NCBI GenBank assembly: GCA_030146155.1 | Contig: JASLCF010000058.1 | Span: forward strand, 1-10,630 | Direction of reading: 5' to 3' | Origin: Savagea sp. | GTDB lineage: Bacteria; Bacillota; Bacilli; Bacillales_A; Planococcaceae | DNA length: 10,630 nucleotides | In this document: in pieces, positions 1 to 6,242 of the stretch | Layout of the letters: each line of letters begins with the position of its first letter | Position numbering within the stretch: the stretch's first letter is position 1 | Notes under the pieces: generated by a model | Told to the model about the DNA's origin: nothing | The model's database searches: none | Seen by the model: the letters and a program-made list of their open reading frames with translations, nothing else | Program-made: the position numbers and the translations under genes

Positions 1-579
1 TATCGCATCAATTAATGGAATCGAAACATCTTCTCCAAAAGTTTCCTCTTTGTGGTGGGGTGCACTCACTTCAAATGTCAACTTTTCTAGCGCATCCAAC
101 GGAGTATCTAAAAACACATAGGCATTCATCCCCGTTTGAATTTCTCGAGGTCCATATTCTCCGTCAATTCGATTAGATAAAACAGGGTGGGGCAGAGCAA
201 CCTCATGCGTAGAGGTCGTCACCTTACCTTGTCCTAAATAAAATGAGACAGGGTCAGCTGAAGTATTTTCACCAGTGACATGTAAGAACATTACAGGAAT
301 CGGTTGATTGAACGGTAAACCATATAATGCAGCAGTTTCTTTATTTTTCATGGTTACGGTCTGCAGTGATAAATCACTAATTGTATACGTCATTGGTCCG
401 ACACTATCTGTCGCAATGACAGCTTTATTTTCATGTACCACATCCATTGCGATGGCTTTTTGCTTGACGTCCGATTGAAATTGTTCAATCGCGGGCGAGG
501 AAAGAGTGGGTGTCTCTTCAGGTGCTTGGCAAGCTGTTAAGATCAGAAGGAAGCAACTCCCCATTAACCAACGTTTCAT
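1..579 (-). CDS. Putative lipoprotein with a DUF4352-like beta-rich domain (3' end outside window)
   Basis: The frame starts at ATG 579 and stays open to the left edge, so at least 193 residues are present and the C-terminus is missing. A strong ribosome binding site (AAGGAGG) precedes the start. Residues 1-17 read MKRWLMGSCFLLILTAC: a short basic N-terminus, a hydrophobic core and a lipobox L-T-A-C. Cys17 should therefore be lipidated and the protein held on the outer face of the membrane. A Pro/Thr/Ser-rich spacer follows. From about residue 50 come alternating hydrophobic strands (VIATDSVGPMTYTISDLSL, IPVMFLHVTGENTSADPVSF) that resemble the immunoglobulin-like DUF4352 fold of Gram-positive lipoproteins. 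That match is by pattern only. No catalytic motif is visible and the ligand is unknown. The gene has its own likely promoter and lies 128 bp downstream of arsR on the same strand, behind a terminator. Confidence 0.8.
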   Translation of the reverse strand, partial: MKRWLMGSCFLLILTACQAPEETPTLSSPAIEQFQSDVKQKAIAMDVVHENKAVIATDSVGPMTYTISDLSLQTVTMKNKETAALYGLPFNQPIPVMFLHVTGENTSADPVSFYLGQGKVTTSTHEVALPHPVLSNRIDGEYGPREIQTGMNAYVFLDTPLDALEKLTFEVSAPHHKEETFGEDVSIPLIDAI

Positions 580-600
580 AAGCATCCTCCTTTTTTACTT

Positions 601-629
601 TCTATACCCACTACCACAAAAATGTTAAA
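601..629 (-). promoter_or_regulatory. Likely sigma-A promoter of the lipoprotein gene
   Basis: On the minus strand, TTTAAC (629-624) and TATAGA (606-601) are separated by 17 nt, giving a start near 594 and a very short leader before the ribosome binding site. The -35 box is a weak match. The promoter begins immediately after the T-run of the arsR terminator. Confidence 0.45.
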
Positions 630-630
630 C

Positions 631-659
631 AAAAAACCCTCCAATAATGAATTGGAAGG
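631..659 (-). terminator. Intrinsic terminator downstream of arsR
   Basis: On the minus strand, CCTTCCAAT pairs with ATTGGAGGG (9 bp, one G-U) around a 5-nt loop and is followed by six T. The opposite strand has no T-run, so it should act only on transcripts from arsR. It insulates the lipoprotein gene. Confidence 0.85.
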
Positions 660-706
660 AGATTCTACGATGAATGATGTTGAAAAGCGTGCCATTGCCT
701 GTCCGA

Positions 707-1018
707 TTATATTGAAAGTGGGATTGGGTGGATGACTTGTTCTTTCGGAAGAAGATGTAACCATTCCTTTAAAATCGGATAAATGACATGATTTGTATTT
801 AAGCTTAAGTAAGACCATTTCCCACGTCTTTCTTCCGTAATTAATTCAACTGCCTTTAATTTCTTAACATGCTGACTTATTGAAGATTGACTCGCCTGTA
901 TGCGACGTTCTAAATCTGCCAAACAAAGCGTTTCTTCTGATAATGCGACTAAAATCTTTAAACGAGTGGCTTCACCAATCACTTTTAGAACGGTTTCTGA
1001 TTGTTTAAAATCTAACAT
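707..1018 (-). CDS. ArsR-family winged-helix transcriptional repressor
   Basis: This encodes a 103-residue protein, a typical length for a one-domain ArsR/SmtB repressor. The order is an N-terminal helix (LDFKQSETVLKVIGEATRL), the R-L-K-I-L-V-A-L segment typical of the family, helix-turn-helix residues around ADLERRIQASQSSISQHVKKL, and the wing (LITEERRGKWSYLSL). The alpha-3 position that reads ELCVCDL in metal-sensing ArsR is TLCLADL here. Only one of the two cysteines is kept, so classical arsenite sensing is unlikely and the signal is unknown. I chose ATG 1018 over a TTG at 1039 because AAGGAG lies 7 nt before it, and the TTG start would overlap that site. It is transcribed divergently from the unknown membrane protein at 1154 and probably represses itself and perhaps that neighbour, which is inference from the shared promoter region. 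Confidence 0.9.
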   Translation of the reverse strand: MLDFKQSETVLKVIGEATRLKILVALSEETLCLADLERRIQASQSSISQHVKKLKAVELITEERRGKWSYLSLNTNHVIYPILKEWLHLLPKEQVIHPIPLSI

Positions 1019-1061
1019 AATGTTTCTCCTTCTATCCAAAAAATAATAAAAAACCTTTTTG

Positions 1062-1090
1062 ATTGTATGATGAATTGCTTAGATATGCAA
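1062..1090 (-). promoter_or_regulatory. Promoter of arsR with a candidate operator
   Basis: On the minus strand, TTGCAT (1090-1085) and TACAAT (1067-1062) have an ideal 17-nt spacer. The dyad TTGC-8nt-GCAA (plus strand 1075-1090) lies over the -35 box and spacer. It is a plausible ArsR operator, though the arms are short. Confidence 0.6.
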
Positions 1091-1119
1091 GTACAATTTT
1101 TGAATAAACATGGTATACT
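1091..1119 (+). promoter_or_regulatory. Promoter of the divergent two-TM protein gene
   Basis: TATACT (1114-1119) is preceded by TGG, an extended -10 element, which would compensate for a poor -35 box (GTACAA, 1091-1096, 17-nt spacer). The -35 boxes of this promoter and of arsR are directly adjacent, so one bound repressor dimer could block both. Confidence 0.5.
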
Positions 1120-1153
1120 ACTAGCAAAACAATGAACGTAAAGGGGAAACATT

Positions 1154-1972
1154 ATGCATGCAACATTTGAACAACAATTATTAACCGTCCGTTCGCTCAT
1201 TAAGGGAAAAGAAGCGAATGTTCAACAACAACTGCAACAACAACTTCTTCATGAAAAAAGAATGTATTTGATTGTTTATTTTCTCGTTTTTTCAGCTATT
1301 GTCTTTACTGTATTCCGAGTCGACAGTAGCTATTCCATTCAATACGTTCTCGGCATTGTCATCGCTTATTTTCCACTACGTGCTTTTCTAAAAACAACGA
1401 AAGTCATACAGCGAATCAAACATGCAGAGCAACCAGAATCTCTTCTTCATCACGTACCTATCGAATGGATTCCAAAAGTTTACCATTCTCTCCCTGTTGA
1501 AAACCTGACAGTTATTCAAGAACAAGGGACGTCAAACCAATGGCAAATCCGACATTTCGCTTTAGTATTACTCGCACAATCACCAGCCATACAACAAGTG
1601 CCGCAAAAAGAGTGGGACGCTTTGATCCAACAAGCCGTTTTAGATATCGTAGCTTATAAAAACTATGAAAAGAAATACAAACGAAAAAAACGCACACTGC
1701 CTGTTCCAGGATTTGAAGAAATGTTGGAAAGACGAGCATCCTTTGAACTTTTTTTCCAAGCGATGCAAGAAGAACTCGAACGTCTTGAACAAAAAGTCGA
1801 ACGCGCAGCACCAGCAACATTGCCTACACTTATTGAACGTCAAACCAAACGAAATTGGCAAGGCGCAACACTCGTCAAGTCAACCGTCTCACAAGGCAAA
1901 GTAGAAGGCTTGCTCGATGCACTCCTTACAATAGCGATAGAACGCGCGCCCAACAACAACTTTCAATCTTAA
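1154..1972 (+). CDS. Unrecognised two-TM protein with Gln-rich and coiled-coil segments
   Basis: I do not recognise this 272-residue protein. AAAGGGG lies 7 nt before ATG 1154. Residues 1-36 are polar and Gln-rich (QQQLQQQLLHEK). Two hydrophobic stretches at about 37-54 and 62-79 form a hairpin of membrane helices. By the positive-inside rule (KRK and KTTK flanks), both ends should be cytoplasmic. Residues 80-272 are soluble, with a basic patch at 171-180 (YEKKYKRKKR), a predicted coiled coil at about 197-217 (QEELERLEQKVER) and a hydrophobic C-terminal helix (EGLLDALLTIAIE). There is no signal peptide and no enzyme motif. It is divergent from arsR, which could regulate it. It could be a membrane scaffold or a partner protein, but no function can be assigned. 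The stop codon sits inside the terminator hairpin. Confidence 0.75.
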   Translation: MHATFEQQLLTVRSLIKGKEANVQQQLQQQLLHEKRMYLIVYFLVFSAIVFTVFRVDSSYSIQYVLGIVIAYFPLRAFLKTTKVIQRIKHAEQPESLLHHVPIEWIPKVYHSLPVENLTVIQEQGTSNQWQIRHFALVLLAQSPAIQQVPQKEWDALIQQAVLDIVAYKNYEKKYKRKKRTLPVPGFEEMLERRASFELFFQAMQEELERLEQKVERAAPATLPTLIERQTKRNWQGATLVKSTVSQGKVEGLLDALLTIAIERAPNNNFQS

Positions 1973-1986
1973 GTTGTTGTTTTTTA
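1952..1986 (+). terminator. Intrinsic terminator overlapping the end of the two-TM protein gene
   Basis: AACAACAACTT pairs perfectly with AAGTTGTTGTT (11 bp) around an 8-nt loop, followed by a T-run. The 5' arm encodes the last Asn-Asn-Asn-Phe codons, and the stop codon TAA lies at the loop/3'-arm junction. Confidence 0.9.
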
Positions 1987-2068
1987 TTACCTGATGAACA
2001 TATGAAAAAGGAGTAAGTCTCGTTCAGAAAGGGTAAACATGTATCAACTCAAGAAAGAGGTGACTTCA

Positions 2069-2419
2069 ATGATTGGATTCATATTTGTCTTAGTCATTGC
2101 TACTGTTCTCATATTCGCTAGTTTAATCCTCAAGCAATGGAAGAAAAAAGACATTGTTGAAAATGGCACACTGCAACAGATGCGTTTTACGGGAGATGTT
2201 CAAATCGATGAAGGTGGACCGTTATTTCAAGGAGAAGTAGAACGTCCCGTCCAACTTGGTGTTCAGCCGATGGAACAAACAACAACAATGCAGGTAGATG
2301 CCTCTTTAACTCCTTCACAATTAGAGGCTTTACAAGTTGGTATGCTACTTCCCGTCTGGGTTAAAGGTGACGAATGTTTGCTTGACGAAGCCTTTGATCC
2401 TCTTCAACAGAACCATTAA
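2069..2419 (+). CDS. Unrecognised small membrane-anchored protein
   Basis: This encodes 116 residues from ATG 2069, which follows a GAGGTGA ribosome binding site. An upstream in-frame ATG at 2039 (AAAGGG, 5 nt away) would add ten residues (MYQLKKEVTS) and cannot be excluded. The N-terminus goes straight into one membrane helix (MIGFIFVLVIATVLIFASLI). The basic stretch KQWKKK after it suggests the remaining 90 residues are cytoplasmic. The soluble part is acidic, with short beta-like segments (MRFTGDVQI, LLPVWVKGDECLLD). I see no lipobox, no catalytic motif and no family I can name. It follows a strong terminator. It lies 83 nt upstream of the MATE gene on the same strand with no terminator between, so the two may share a transcript. 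Confidence 0.65.
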   Translation: MIGFIFVLVIATVLIFASLILKQWKKKDIVENGTLQQMRFTGDVQIDEGGPLFQGEVERPVQLGVQPMEQTTTMQVDASLTPSQLEALQVGMLLPVWVKGDECLLDEAFDPLQQNH

Positions 2420-2450
2420 TGGATAAAAACGTTAAAAACCGTCGATATCT

Positions 2451-2493
2451 CTCACTAAATAAGGTACACTAAAAAGCATCTTATGAAAGTGAG
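2451..2493 (+). promoter_or_regulatory. Interrupted inverted repeat covering the MATE ribosome binding site
   Basis: CTCACT-AA-ATAAG (2451-2463) is complementary to CTTAT-GAA-AGTGAG (2480-2493), giving 6+5 bp with a small internal loop. The 3' arm contains the only Shine-Dalgarno-like sequence of the MATE gene (AAAGTGAG). The loop contains a possible -10 box (TACACT, 2465-2470) without a clear -35. It could be a DNA operator or an RNA hairpin that masks translation start. Confidence 0.4.
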
Positions 2494-2502
2494 CAAATAA
2501 TC

Positions 2503-3876
2503 ATGGCAAAAACTACACAAACAGGCGAGTTGAAATTATTCTCTCTGACTTGGCCTATTTTTTTAGAAATCTTTCTATTTATGTTAATGGGAATTGCAGA
2601 TACACTCATGCTGAGCCGCGTGTCGGATGCGGCTGTAGCAGGTGTTGGGGCAGCCAATCAGTACGTCCAAATCGCCATTTTAGTTTTAGAAGTGGTAGGC
2701 ATTGGGGCAAGTATTGTCGTCAGTCAATATTTAGGAAGTAAACGCATGAAAGAGGCCTCACAAATCTCAGCATTAGCGATTACGCTCAATACATTGGCTG
2801 GTTTAGTGATGAGTATCGTCTTTTTATTTTCTGCACAATGGATGATGCAAGCGATGAACCTGCACGGTGAGGTACTTGCTCATGCCACGCTTTATTTATC
2901 GATTGTAGGAGGAGCCATTTTCTTACAAGGAGTCATTAATGCGATTTCGGCGATTATTCGTGTGCATGGCTTTACACAAGCTACGATGTATGTGGCATTA
3001 GGGATGAATGGTCTTCATATCGTACTCAATTATATTTTAATTTTTGGCGCATTTGGTGCACCTGCATTAGGTGTGCAAGGTGCTGCTATTTCTTCCGTTG
3101 TCAGCCGTGCCGTTGCACTAGTTGTCTTCTTTTACTTATTGTATCGTTTGATGGAAGTCCGTATCACTTGGAAGGATTACGTCACTTGGTCTACAACGTA
3201 TATCTCAAAAATTTTACAAGTTGGGATTCCAGCTGCATTTGAAGAAGTGATTTATCAAGCTTGTCAAATTGTCTTTTTATACTACATCACTTTTGTTGGC
3301 GAGTCGTCACTTGCCGCAAGACAGTATGCGGGCAACATTTCTATGTTTACCTATTTATTCGCACTTGCGATTGCGATGGGGACAGCGATTATCGTGGGCC
3401 GCTATGTAGGTGCCAATCAAAAAGACATTGCGTACCATCAACTTTGGCGGAGTTTAAGACAAGGTATGATTTTCACACTCGTTTCAGTGGCACTGGTGAT
3501 TGCTTTCCGTACGCCTTTGATGGAGTTATTTACGAGTGACCCGGAAGTTATTCGTATCGGTGCACAAGTCATTTTATTAGGAATCTTTTTAGAAACAGGG
3601 CGGACCATGAATATTGTCATTATTGCATCGTTACGTGCAGCGGGGGATGCAAGGTTCCCTGTATTCATGGCAGTCATTTCAATGGTGGGTATCAGTTTAC
3701 CTGTAGGTTATTTTTTAGTGTTTCACATGCATTTAGGCTTAGTGGGGGTTTATTTAGCGATTATCCTGGATGAATGGATTCGTGCTTTATTTATGGCTTG
3801 GCGGTGGAAGAGCCGGATTTGGGAACGCTATGCCCTCGTTTCTCCAGATAAAACAAAAGGAGTGGTAGAAGAATGA
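2503..3876 (+). CDS. MATE-family multidrug/cation antiporter
   Basis: The 457-residue length and profile fit a 12-helix MATE (NorM-like) pump, which exports cationic drugs or other small molecules across the cytoplasmic membrane in exchange for Na+ or H+. The N-terminal half shows the MATE signature: P19-I-F-L-E near the start of helix 1, G-I-A-D-T-L-M-L-S with its conserved Asp, then a G-A-A-N-Q-Y segment and V-S-Q-Y-L-G-S-K at the first cytoplasmic loop. The second half repeats the arrangement (IPAAFEEVIYQ, then GRYVGA). The start ATG 2503 is preceded only by a weak AAAGTGAG site inside an inverted repeat. The stop overlaps the start of the acetyltransferase gene by 4 bp (ATGA), so those two are translationally coupled. 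The substrate cannot be read from sequence. Confidence 0.92.
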   Translation: MAKTTQTGELKLFSLTWPIFLEIFLFMLMGIADTLMLSRVSDAAVAGVGAANQYVQIAILVLEVVGIGASIVVSQYLGSKRMKEASQISALAITLNTLAGLVMSIVFLFSAQWMMQAMNLHGEVLAHATLYLSIVGGAIFLQGVINAISAIIRVHGFTQATMYVALGMNGLHIVLNYILIFGAFGAPALGVQGAAISSVVSRAVALVVFFYLLYRLMEVRITWKDYVTWSTTYISKILQVGIPAAFEEVIYQACQIVFLYYITFVGESSLAARQYAGNISMFTYLFALAIAMGTAIIVGRYVGANQKDIAYHQLWRSLRQGMIFTLVSVALVIAFRTPLMELFTSDPEVIRIGAQVILLGIFLETGRTMNIVIIASLRAAGDARFPVFMAVISMVGISLPVGYFLVFHMHLGLVGVYLAIILDEWIRALFMAWRWKSRIWERYALVSPDKTKGVVEE

Positions 3877-4358
3877 TGCTTACATTCCGTTGGGCACAGC
3901 CAAGGGACGCAGAGAGCTTACTTGCTTGTATGCAATCTGTTGAACAGTCAGGTCAAATGATGGTCAATCCAGGTGAACGCCAACTTTCTAAAGGGAGACT
4001 TGAGAAACAACTCCAACAAACTTCTCCTTTTTGGGTTGCCCTTTCAAAGCAAGAAGTGGTCGGTTATGTACTTGTGAAAAGAAATACACTGCAACGTAAA
4101 CAACATTGTGCCTATCTCGTGATGGGCGTCTACGAAGGATTTCGAGGGAAGGGGATAGGTAAACAGCTTCTTCAAACGCTCTTGCAAGAAAAAAGCCAAC
4201 CGCTGATTACCCGTTTTGAACTTACTGTTCGAGCTGATAATCATGCTGCCCGCGCACTTTATGAGTCTTTCGGATTTCAAAAAGAAGGCATCGTGCGTCA
4301 TTCTTTATGGATTGATGGAGCTTACGTCGATGAATGGCTAATGAGTAAACTTGTCTAA
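3873..4358 (+). CDS. GNAT-family N-acetyltransferase coupled to the MATE gene
   Basis: This encodes a 161-residue single-domain acetyltransferase. The acetyl-CoA-binding motif A is clear: a beta-strand (CAYLVMGVYEGF) ends in R91-G-K-G-I-G, the R-x-x-G-x-G pyrophosphate loop. Motif B (ADNHAARALYESFGFQKEG) contains the usual Asn and the A-L-Y-x-x-x-G-F segment. The enzyme moves an acetyl group from acetyl-CoA to an amine, but the acceptor is not evident. AAAGGAG lies about 10 nt before ATG 3873. ATG 3876 in the same frame is an equally possible start. The 4-bp overlap with the MATE stop codon points to a shared role with the pump, perhaps handling the same compound. That is inference, since GNAT genes occur in many contexts. 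Confidence 0.9.
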   Translation: MMLTFRWAQPRDAESLLACMQSVEQSGQMMVNPGERQLSKGRLEKQLQQTSPFWVALSKQEVVGYVLVKRNTLQRKQHCAYLVMGVYEGFRGKGIGKQLLQTLLQEKSQPLITRFELTVRADNHAARALYESFGFQKEGIVRHSLWIDGAYVDEWLMSKLV

Positions 4359-4433
4359 CCTCAAGCTCGATTAGATGAAACGAGCGAATAAACGTTGTAA
4401 GATAGAAGAAATTGTAGAAAAAGAGGGATGTCA

Positions 4434-4745
4434 ATGAAAGCATTACAAGAAATTTCACCAGATGAACTACTCGCGAAAATTGAAGCAGGGGAAGACTTAC
4501 ATATGCTAGATATTCGTGAAGATTTTGAAGTGGTATATGGGATGATTCCAGGAGCGGTTCATATGCCGATGAATACAGTGCCTGGCCGCTTGAAGGAATT
4601 AGATCCAGATACCAATTACATTTTAATTTGTCGTGCAGCCAATCGAACACATGCCTTAGGAACTTTCATGGCACAACATGGTTACACAGTCACTCATATG
4701 ACAGGTGGTATGTTAGAATGGCCAGGCGAAGTCATCGTTGAATAA
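4434..4745 (+). CDS. Single-domain rhodanese-like sulfurtransferase
   Basis: This encodes a 103-residue protein, the normal size for a one-domain rhodanese of the PspE/GlpE/YqhL type. The hallmarks are present: M-L-D-I-R-E at residues 24-29, the G-x-I-P-G-A-V-H-M-P segment at 37-46, and the active-site loop C66-R-A-A-N-R71 that carries the persulfide on Cys66. G-G-M-L-E-W at the end is the usual C-terminal signature. It should move sulfane sulfur between donors and acceptors in the cytoplasm; the partner is unknown. I chose ATG 4434 because GAGGG lies 6 nt before it, whereas the in-frame ATG 4428 directly touches that site. It lies 75 nt after the acetyltransferase gene with no convincing terminator between, so it may be the last gene of that transcript. 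Confidence 0.92.
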   Translation: MKALQEISPDELLAKIEAGEDLHMLDIREDFEVVYGMIPGAVHMPMNTVPGRLKELDPDTNYILICRAANRTHALGTFMAQHGYTVTHMTGGMLEWPGEVIVE

Positions 4746-4746
4746 T

Positions 4747-4787
4747 AAAACGTACGAAAGACAATAGCTGTCTTTCGTACGTTTTTT
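4747..4787 (+). terminator. Strong, probably bidirectional intrinsic terminator
   Basis: Positions 4747-4763 pair perfectly with 4769-4785 (17 bp, core ACGTACGAAAGACA) around the loop ATAGC, followed by a T-run on the plus strand. The minus strand ends in TTTTATTATT, so it can also stop the converging ABC-F/methyltransferase/acetyltransferase transcript. Positions 4788-4874 hold no gene and nothing else I recognise. Confidence 0.93.
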
Positions 4788-4874
4788 AATGTGGTATTCA
4801 ATTTAGCAAATAGTTAACTTGTTAAGTTCCATCCCAGTCTCTTCATTGATAGAGAGAAATTTCTTTCAGCAACG

Positions 4875-5435
4875 TCATTGATTGGACAAGCTTTTATCCG
4901 ATTGCTTCAACCATTCTTCACGTAAAATCCCCATTCGAATCGAATCATAATACACATCTTCAAAGAAACGAACATTTCGAATGCGACCTTCTAATTGCAT
5001 GCCTAGTTTTTCTCCAACACGCATCATCCGTTCATTGCCAGACCAAGTAGTAATGCCCAAACGCTGAAAAGATTGAGTTGTAAATAAATGATCCATCCAC
5101 TGGCGAAGAGCAATTGTGCCATAGCCTTTCCCCCAGCGTGTCCCTTCATAAATAATGATGCCCATTTCTACCCACATTTTTGTGTCATCTTCATAATAAT
5201 AAGTGACAGTACCTACAACACCTTCTGCTGTTTCAATGACCCACATACTTTCAGAATCCAACCACTGCGGTGCAATCTTCTCTAAAAAAGTTTCATAAGC
5301 TACTGTTTCGTGAGGATAGTAGGGGGCATCCCACCGCTTCCATTCAGGAAATTCCTCTTGATAAATTGCTTGCCATAAGCCATGTAAATCTTTAGATTGA
5401 ATAGGTCGAATCGTAACTGATGATTGATTTGGCAT
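4875..5435 (-). CDS. RimJ/RimL-like GNAT acetyltransferase, third gene of the ABC-F operon
   Basis: This encodes 186 residues with the layout of the RimJ/RimL branch of GNAT enzymes: VTIRPIQSKDLHGLW at the N-terminus, a central strand pair (GVVGTVTYYYEDD, MWVEMGIIIYEG), the acetyl-CoA loop R100-W-G-K-G-Y-G, and GNERMMRVGEKLGMQLEGRIRN as the Asn-containing motif B. A Tyr-rich C-terminal strand (FFEDVYYDSIRMGIL) closes the fold. The acceptor could be a protein N-terminus or a small amine such as a drug; the sequence does not decide. ATG 5435 follows AAAGGAG by 8 nt. An in-frame GTG at 5444 overlaps that site and was rejected. It lies 52 nt after the methyltransferase on the same strand with no real terminator or promoter between, so co-transcription with the ABC-F gene is likely. 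Confidence 0.9.
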   Translation of the reverse strand: MPNQSSVTIRPIQSKDLHGLWQAIYQEEFPEWKRWDAPYYPHETVAYETFLEKIAPQWLDSESMWVIETAEGVVGTVTYYYEDDTKMWVEMGIIIYEGTRWGKGYGTIALRQWMDHLFTTQSFQRLGITTWSGNERMMRVGEKLGMQLEGRIRNVRFFEDVYYDSIRMGILREEWLKQSDKSLSNQ

Positions 5436-5487
5436 TTGCCTCACTCCTTTGAAAATCTATTATTAGATTATCATACTTTTTACATCA

Positions 5488-6237
5488 TTATTTACATTTT
5501 TCTAACACAAAACGAATACTTAAACTGTCTTCGAGTGGTCGTTCTTCTTCAAACTGACCGGTTGTTAAGTTAAAGCCTCCATTTGAAGAAGCATCGATAA
5601 CTTGAAGTCCTGCTTGTTTGGCCAGCTGTTCAAAAGCTGAAGGGGAATAGCAAGCTAACGTTTGGGTTGTCGTTACATTCGGTTGATCCACACGCCACCA
5701 CGTATCCCTCATGACTTCCTTCGAGGCATCATACGTATACCTTCTTTCAATGACACCTGTTCCTAATGGATCCATTTCAAACCCGTGCATGGCTTGCCAA
5801 TAGTTCGGTTGATACACATCGATTATAATACGTCCATTCCGAGCCAACCAAACTTCCATCCGCCGAAGTAAAGCTACTTGCTGTTCATCTGTGCCTACGC
5901 CAAAGCCATCTAAGTAAAGAATTGTATCAAATGGGCCATCTAATGCAATCGTATAAAAATCATCCTGCTGCACAAGTAGATTGTCGGGGGCATTTTGCCT
6001 AGCCGCTTCAGCAAGTACCTGAACATATTCAACGGCTGTATAAGTCTTCGAAAAAGAGGCAAATGCTTTCGCAAACCATCCAGTGCCTGCACCTAATTCG
6101 AGTACATTTCCTTGTGGATGCCCAATAAGTTGTTTCACCCTTGCTACTTCTTCCTGCATGTAGGCAGCAGGTGGGGGATAATCCATCGTCCATTCATATT
6201 GTTGTCGATAAAATTGTTCTATTTCATTGTGATTCAT
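5488..6237 (-). CDS. Class I SAM-dependent methyltransferase coupled to the ABC-F gene
   Basis: This encodes 249 residues with a Rossmann-type methyltransferase fold. Motif I is V45-L-E-L-G-A-G-T-G, Glu70 ends strand 2 as the probable ribose-binding acid, and strands 4 and 5 follow (FDTILYLDGFGVG, GRIIIDVYQP). An N-terminal helical cap rich in Tyr and Gln and a C-terminal half with W-W and aromatic residues suggest a small-molecule substrate. It lacks the features of Erm or Cfr rRNA methylases, so the target is open. AAAAAAGGAG overlaps the end of the ABC-F gene and is 8 nt before ATG 6237. A GTG at 6246 would give a 4-bp GTGA overlap with the ABC-F stop. Either start implies coupling to ABC-F translation, so this enzyme should be induced with it. 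Confidence 0.9.
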   Translation of the reverse strand: MNHNEIEQFYRQQYEWTMDYPPPAAYMQEEVARVKQLIGHPQGNVLELGAGTGWFAKAFASFSKTYTAVEYVQVLAEAARQNAPDNLLVQQDDFYTIALDGPFDTILYLDGFGVGTDEQQVALLRRMEVWLARNGRIIIDVYQPNYWQAMHGFEMDPLGTGVIERRYTYDASKEVMRDTWWRVDQPNVTTTQTLACYSPSAFEQLAKQAGLQVIDASSNGGFNLTTGQFEEERPLEDSLSIRFVLEKCK

Positions 6238-6242
6238 CCCAT

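Noticed and set aside
576..818. Minus-strand open frame of 80 codons between the lipoprotein gene and arsR
   Set aside because: It overlaps the end of arsR, the terminator and the lipoprotein promoter, and has no convincing start signal or protein-like composition.
2002..2016. Mini frame M-K-K-E before the small membrane-anchored gene, considered as a leader peptide
   Set aside because: It has no ribosome binding site and no attenuator structure follows it.
4365..4385. Hairpin GCTCG/CGAGC between the first GNAT gene and the rhodanese gene, considered as a terminator
   Set aside because: The stem is only 5 bp and no T-run follows, so it is not counted as a transcription end.
4398..4403. TAAGAT upstream of the rhodanese gene, considered as a -10 box
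   Set aside because: No acceptable -35 box is found at 16-18 nt, so a separate rhodanese promoter is not supported.
4222..4650. Minus-strand open frame of 142 codons opposite the GNAT and rhodanese genes
   Set aside because: It lies wholly antisense to two convincing genes and has no start signal or recognisable domain.
5455..5475. AT-rich inverted repeat AATCTA/TAGATT between the methyltransferase and the second GNAT gene, considered as a terminator
   Set aside because: A 6-bp stem of mostly A-T pairs and a short T stretch is too weak to end the operon.
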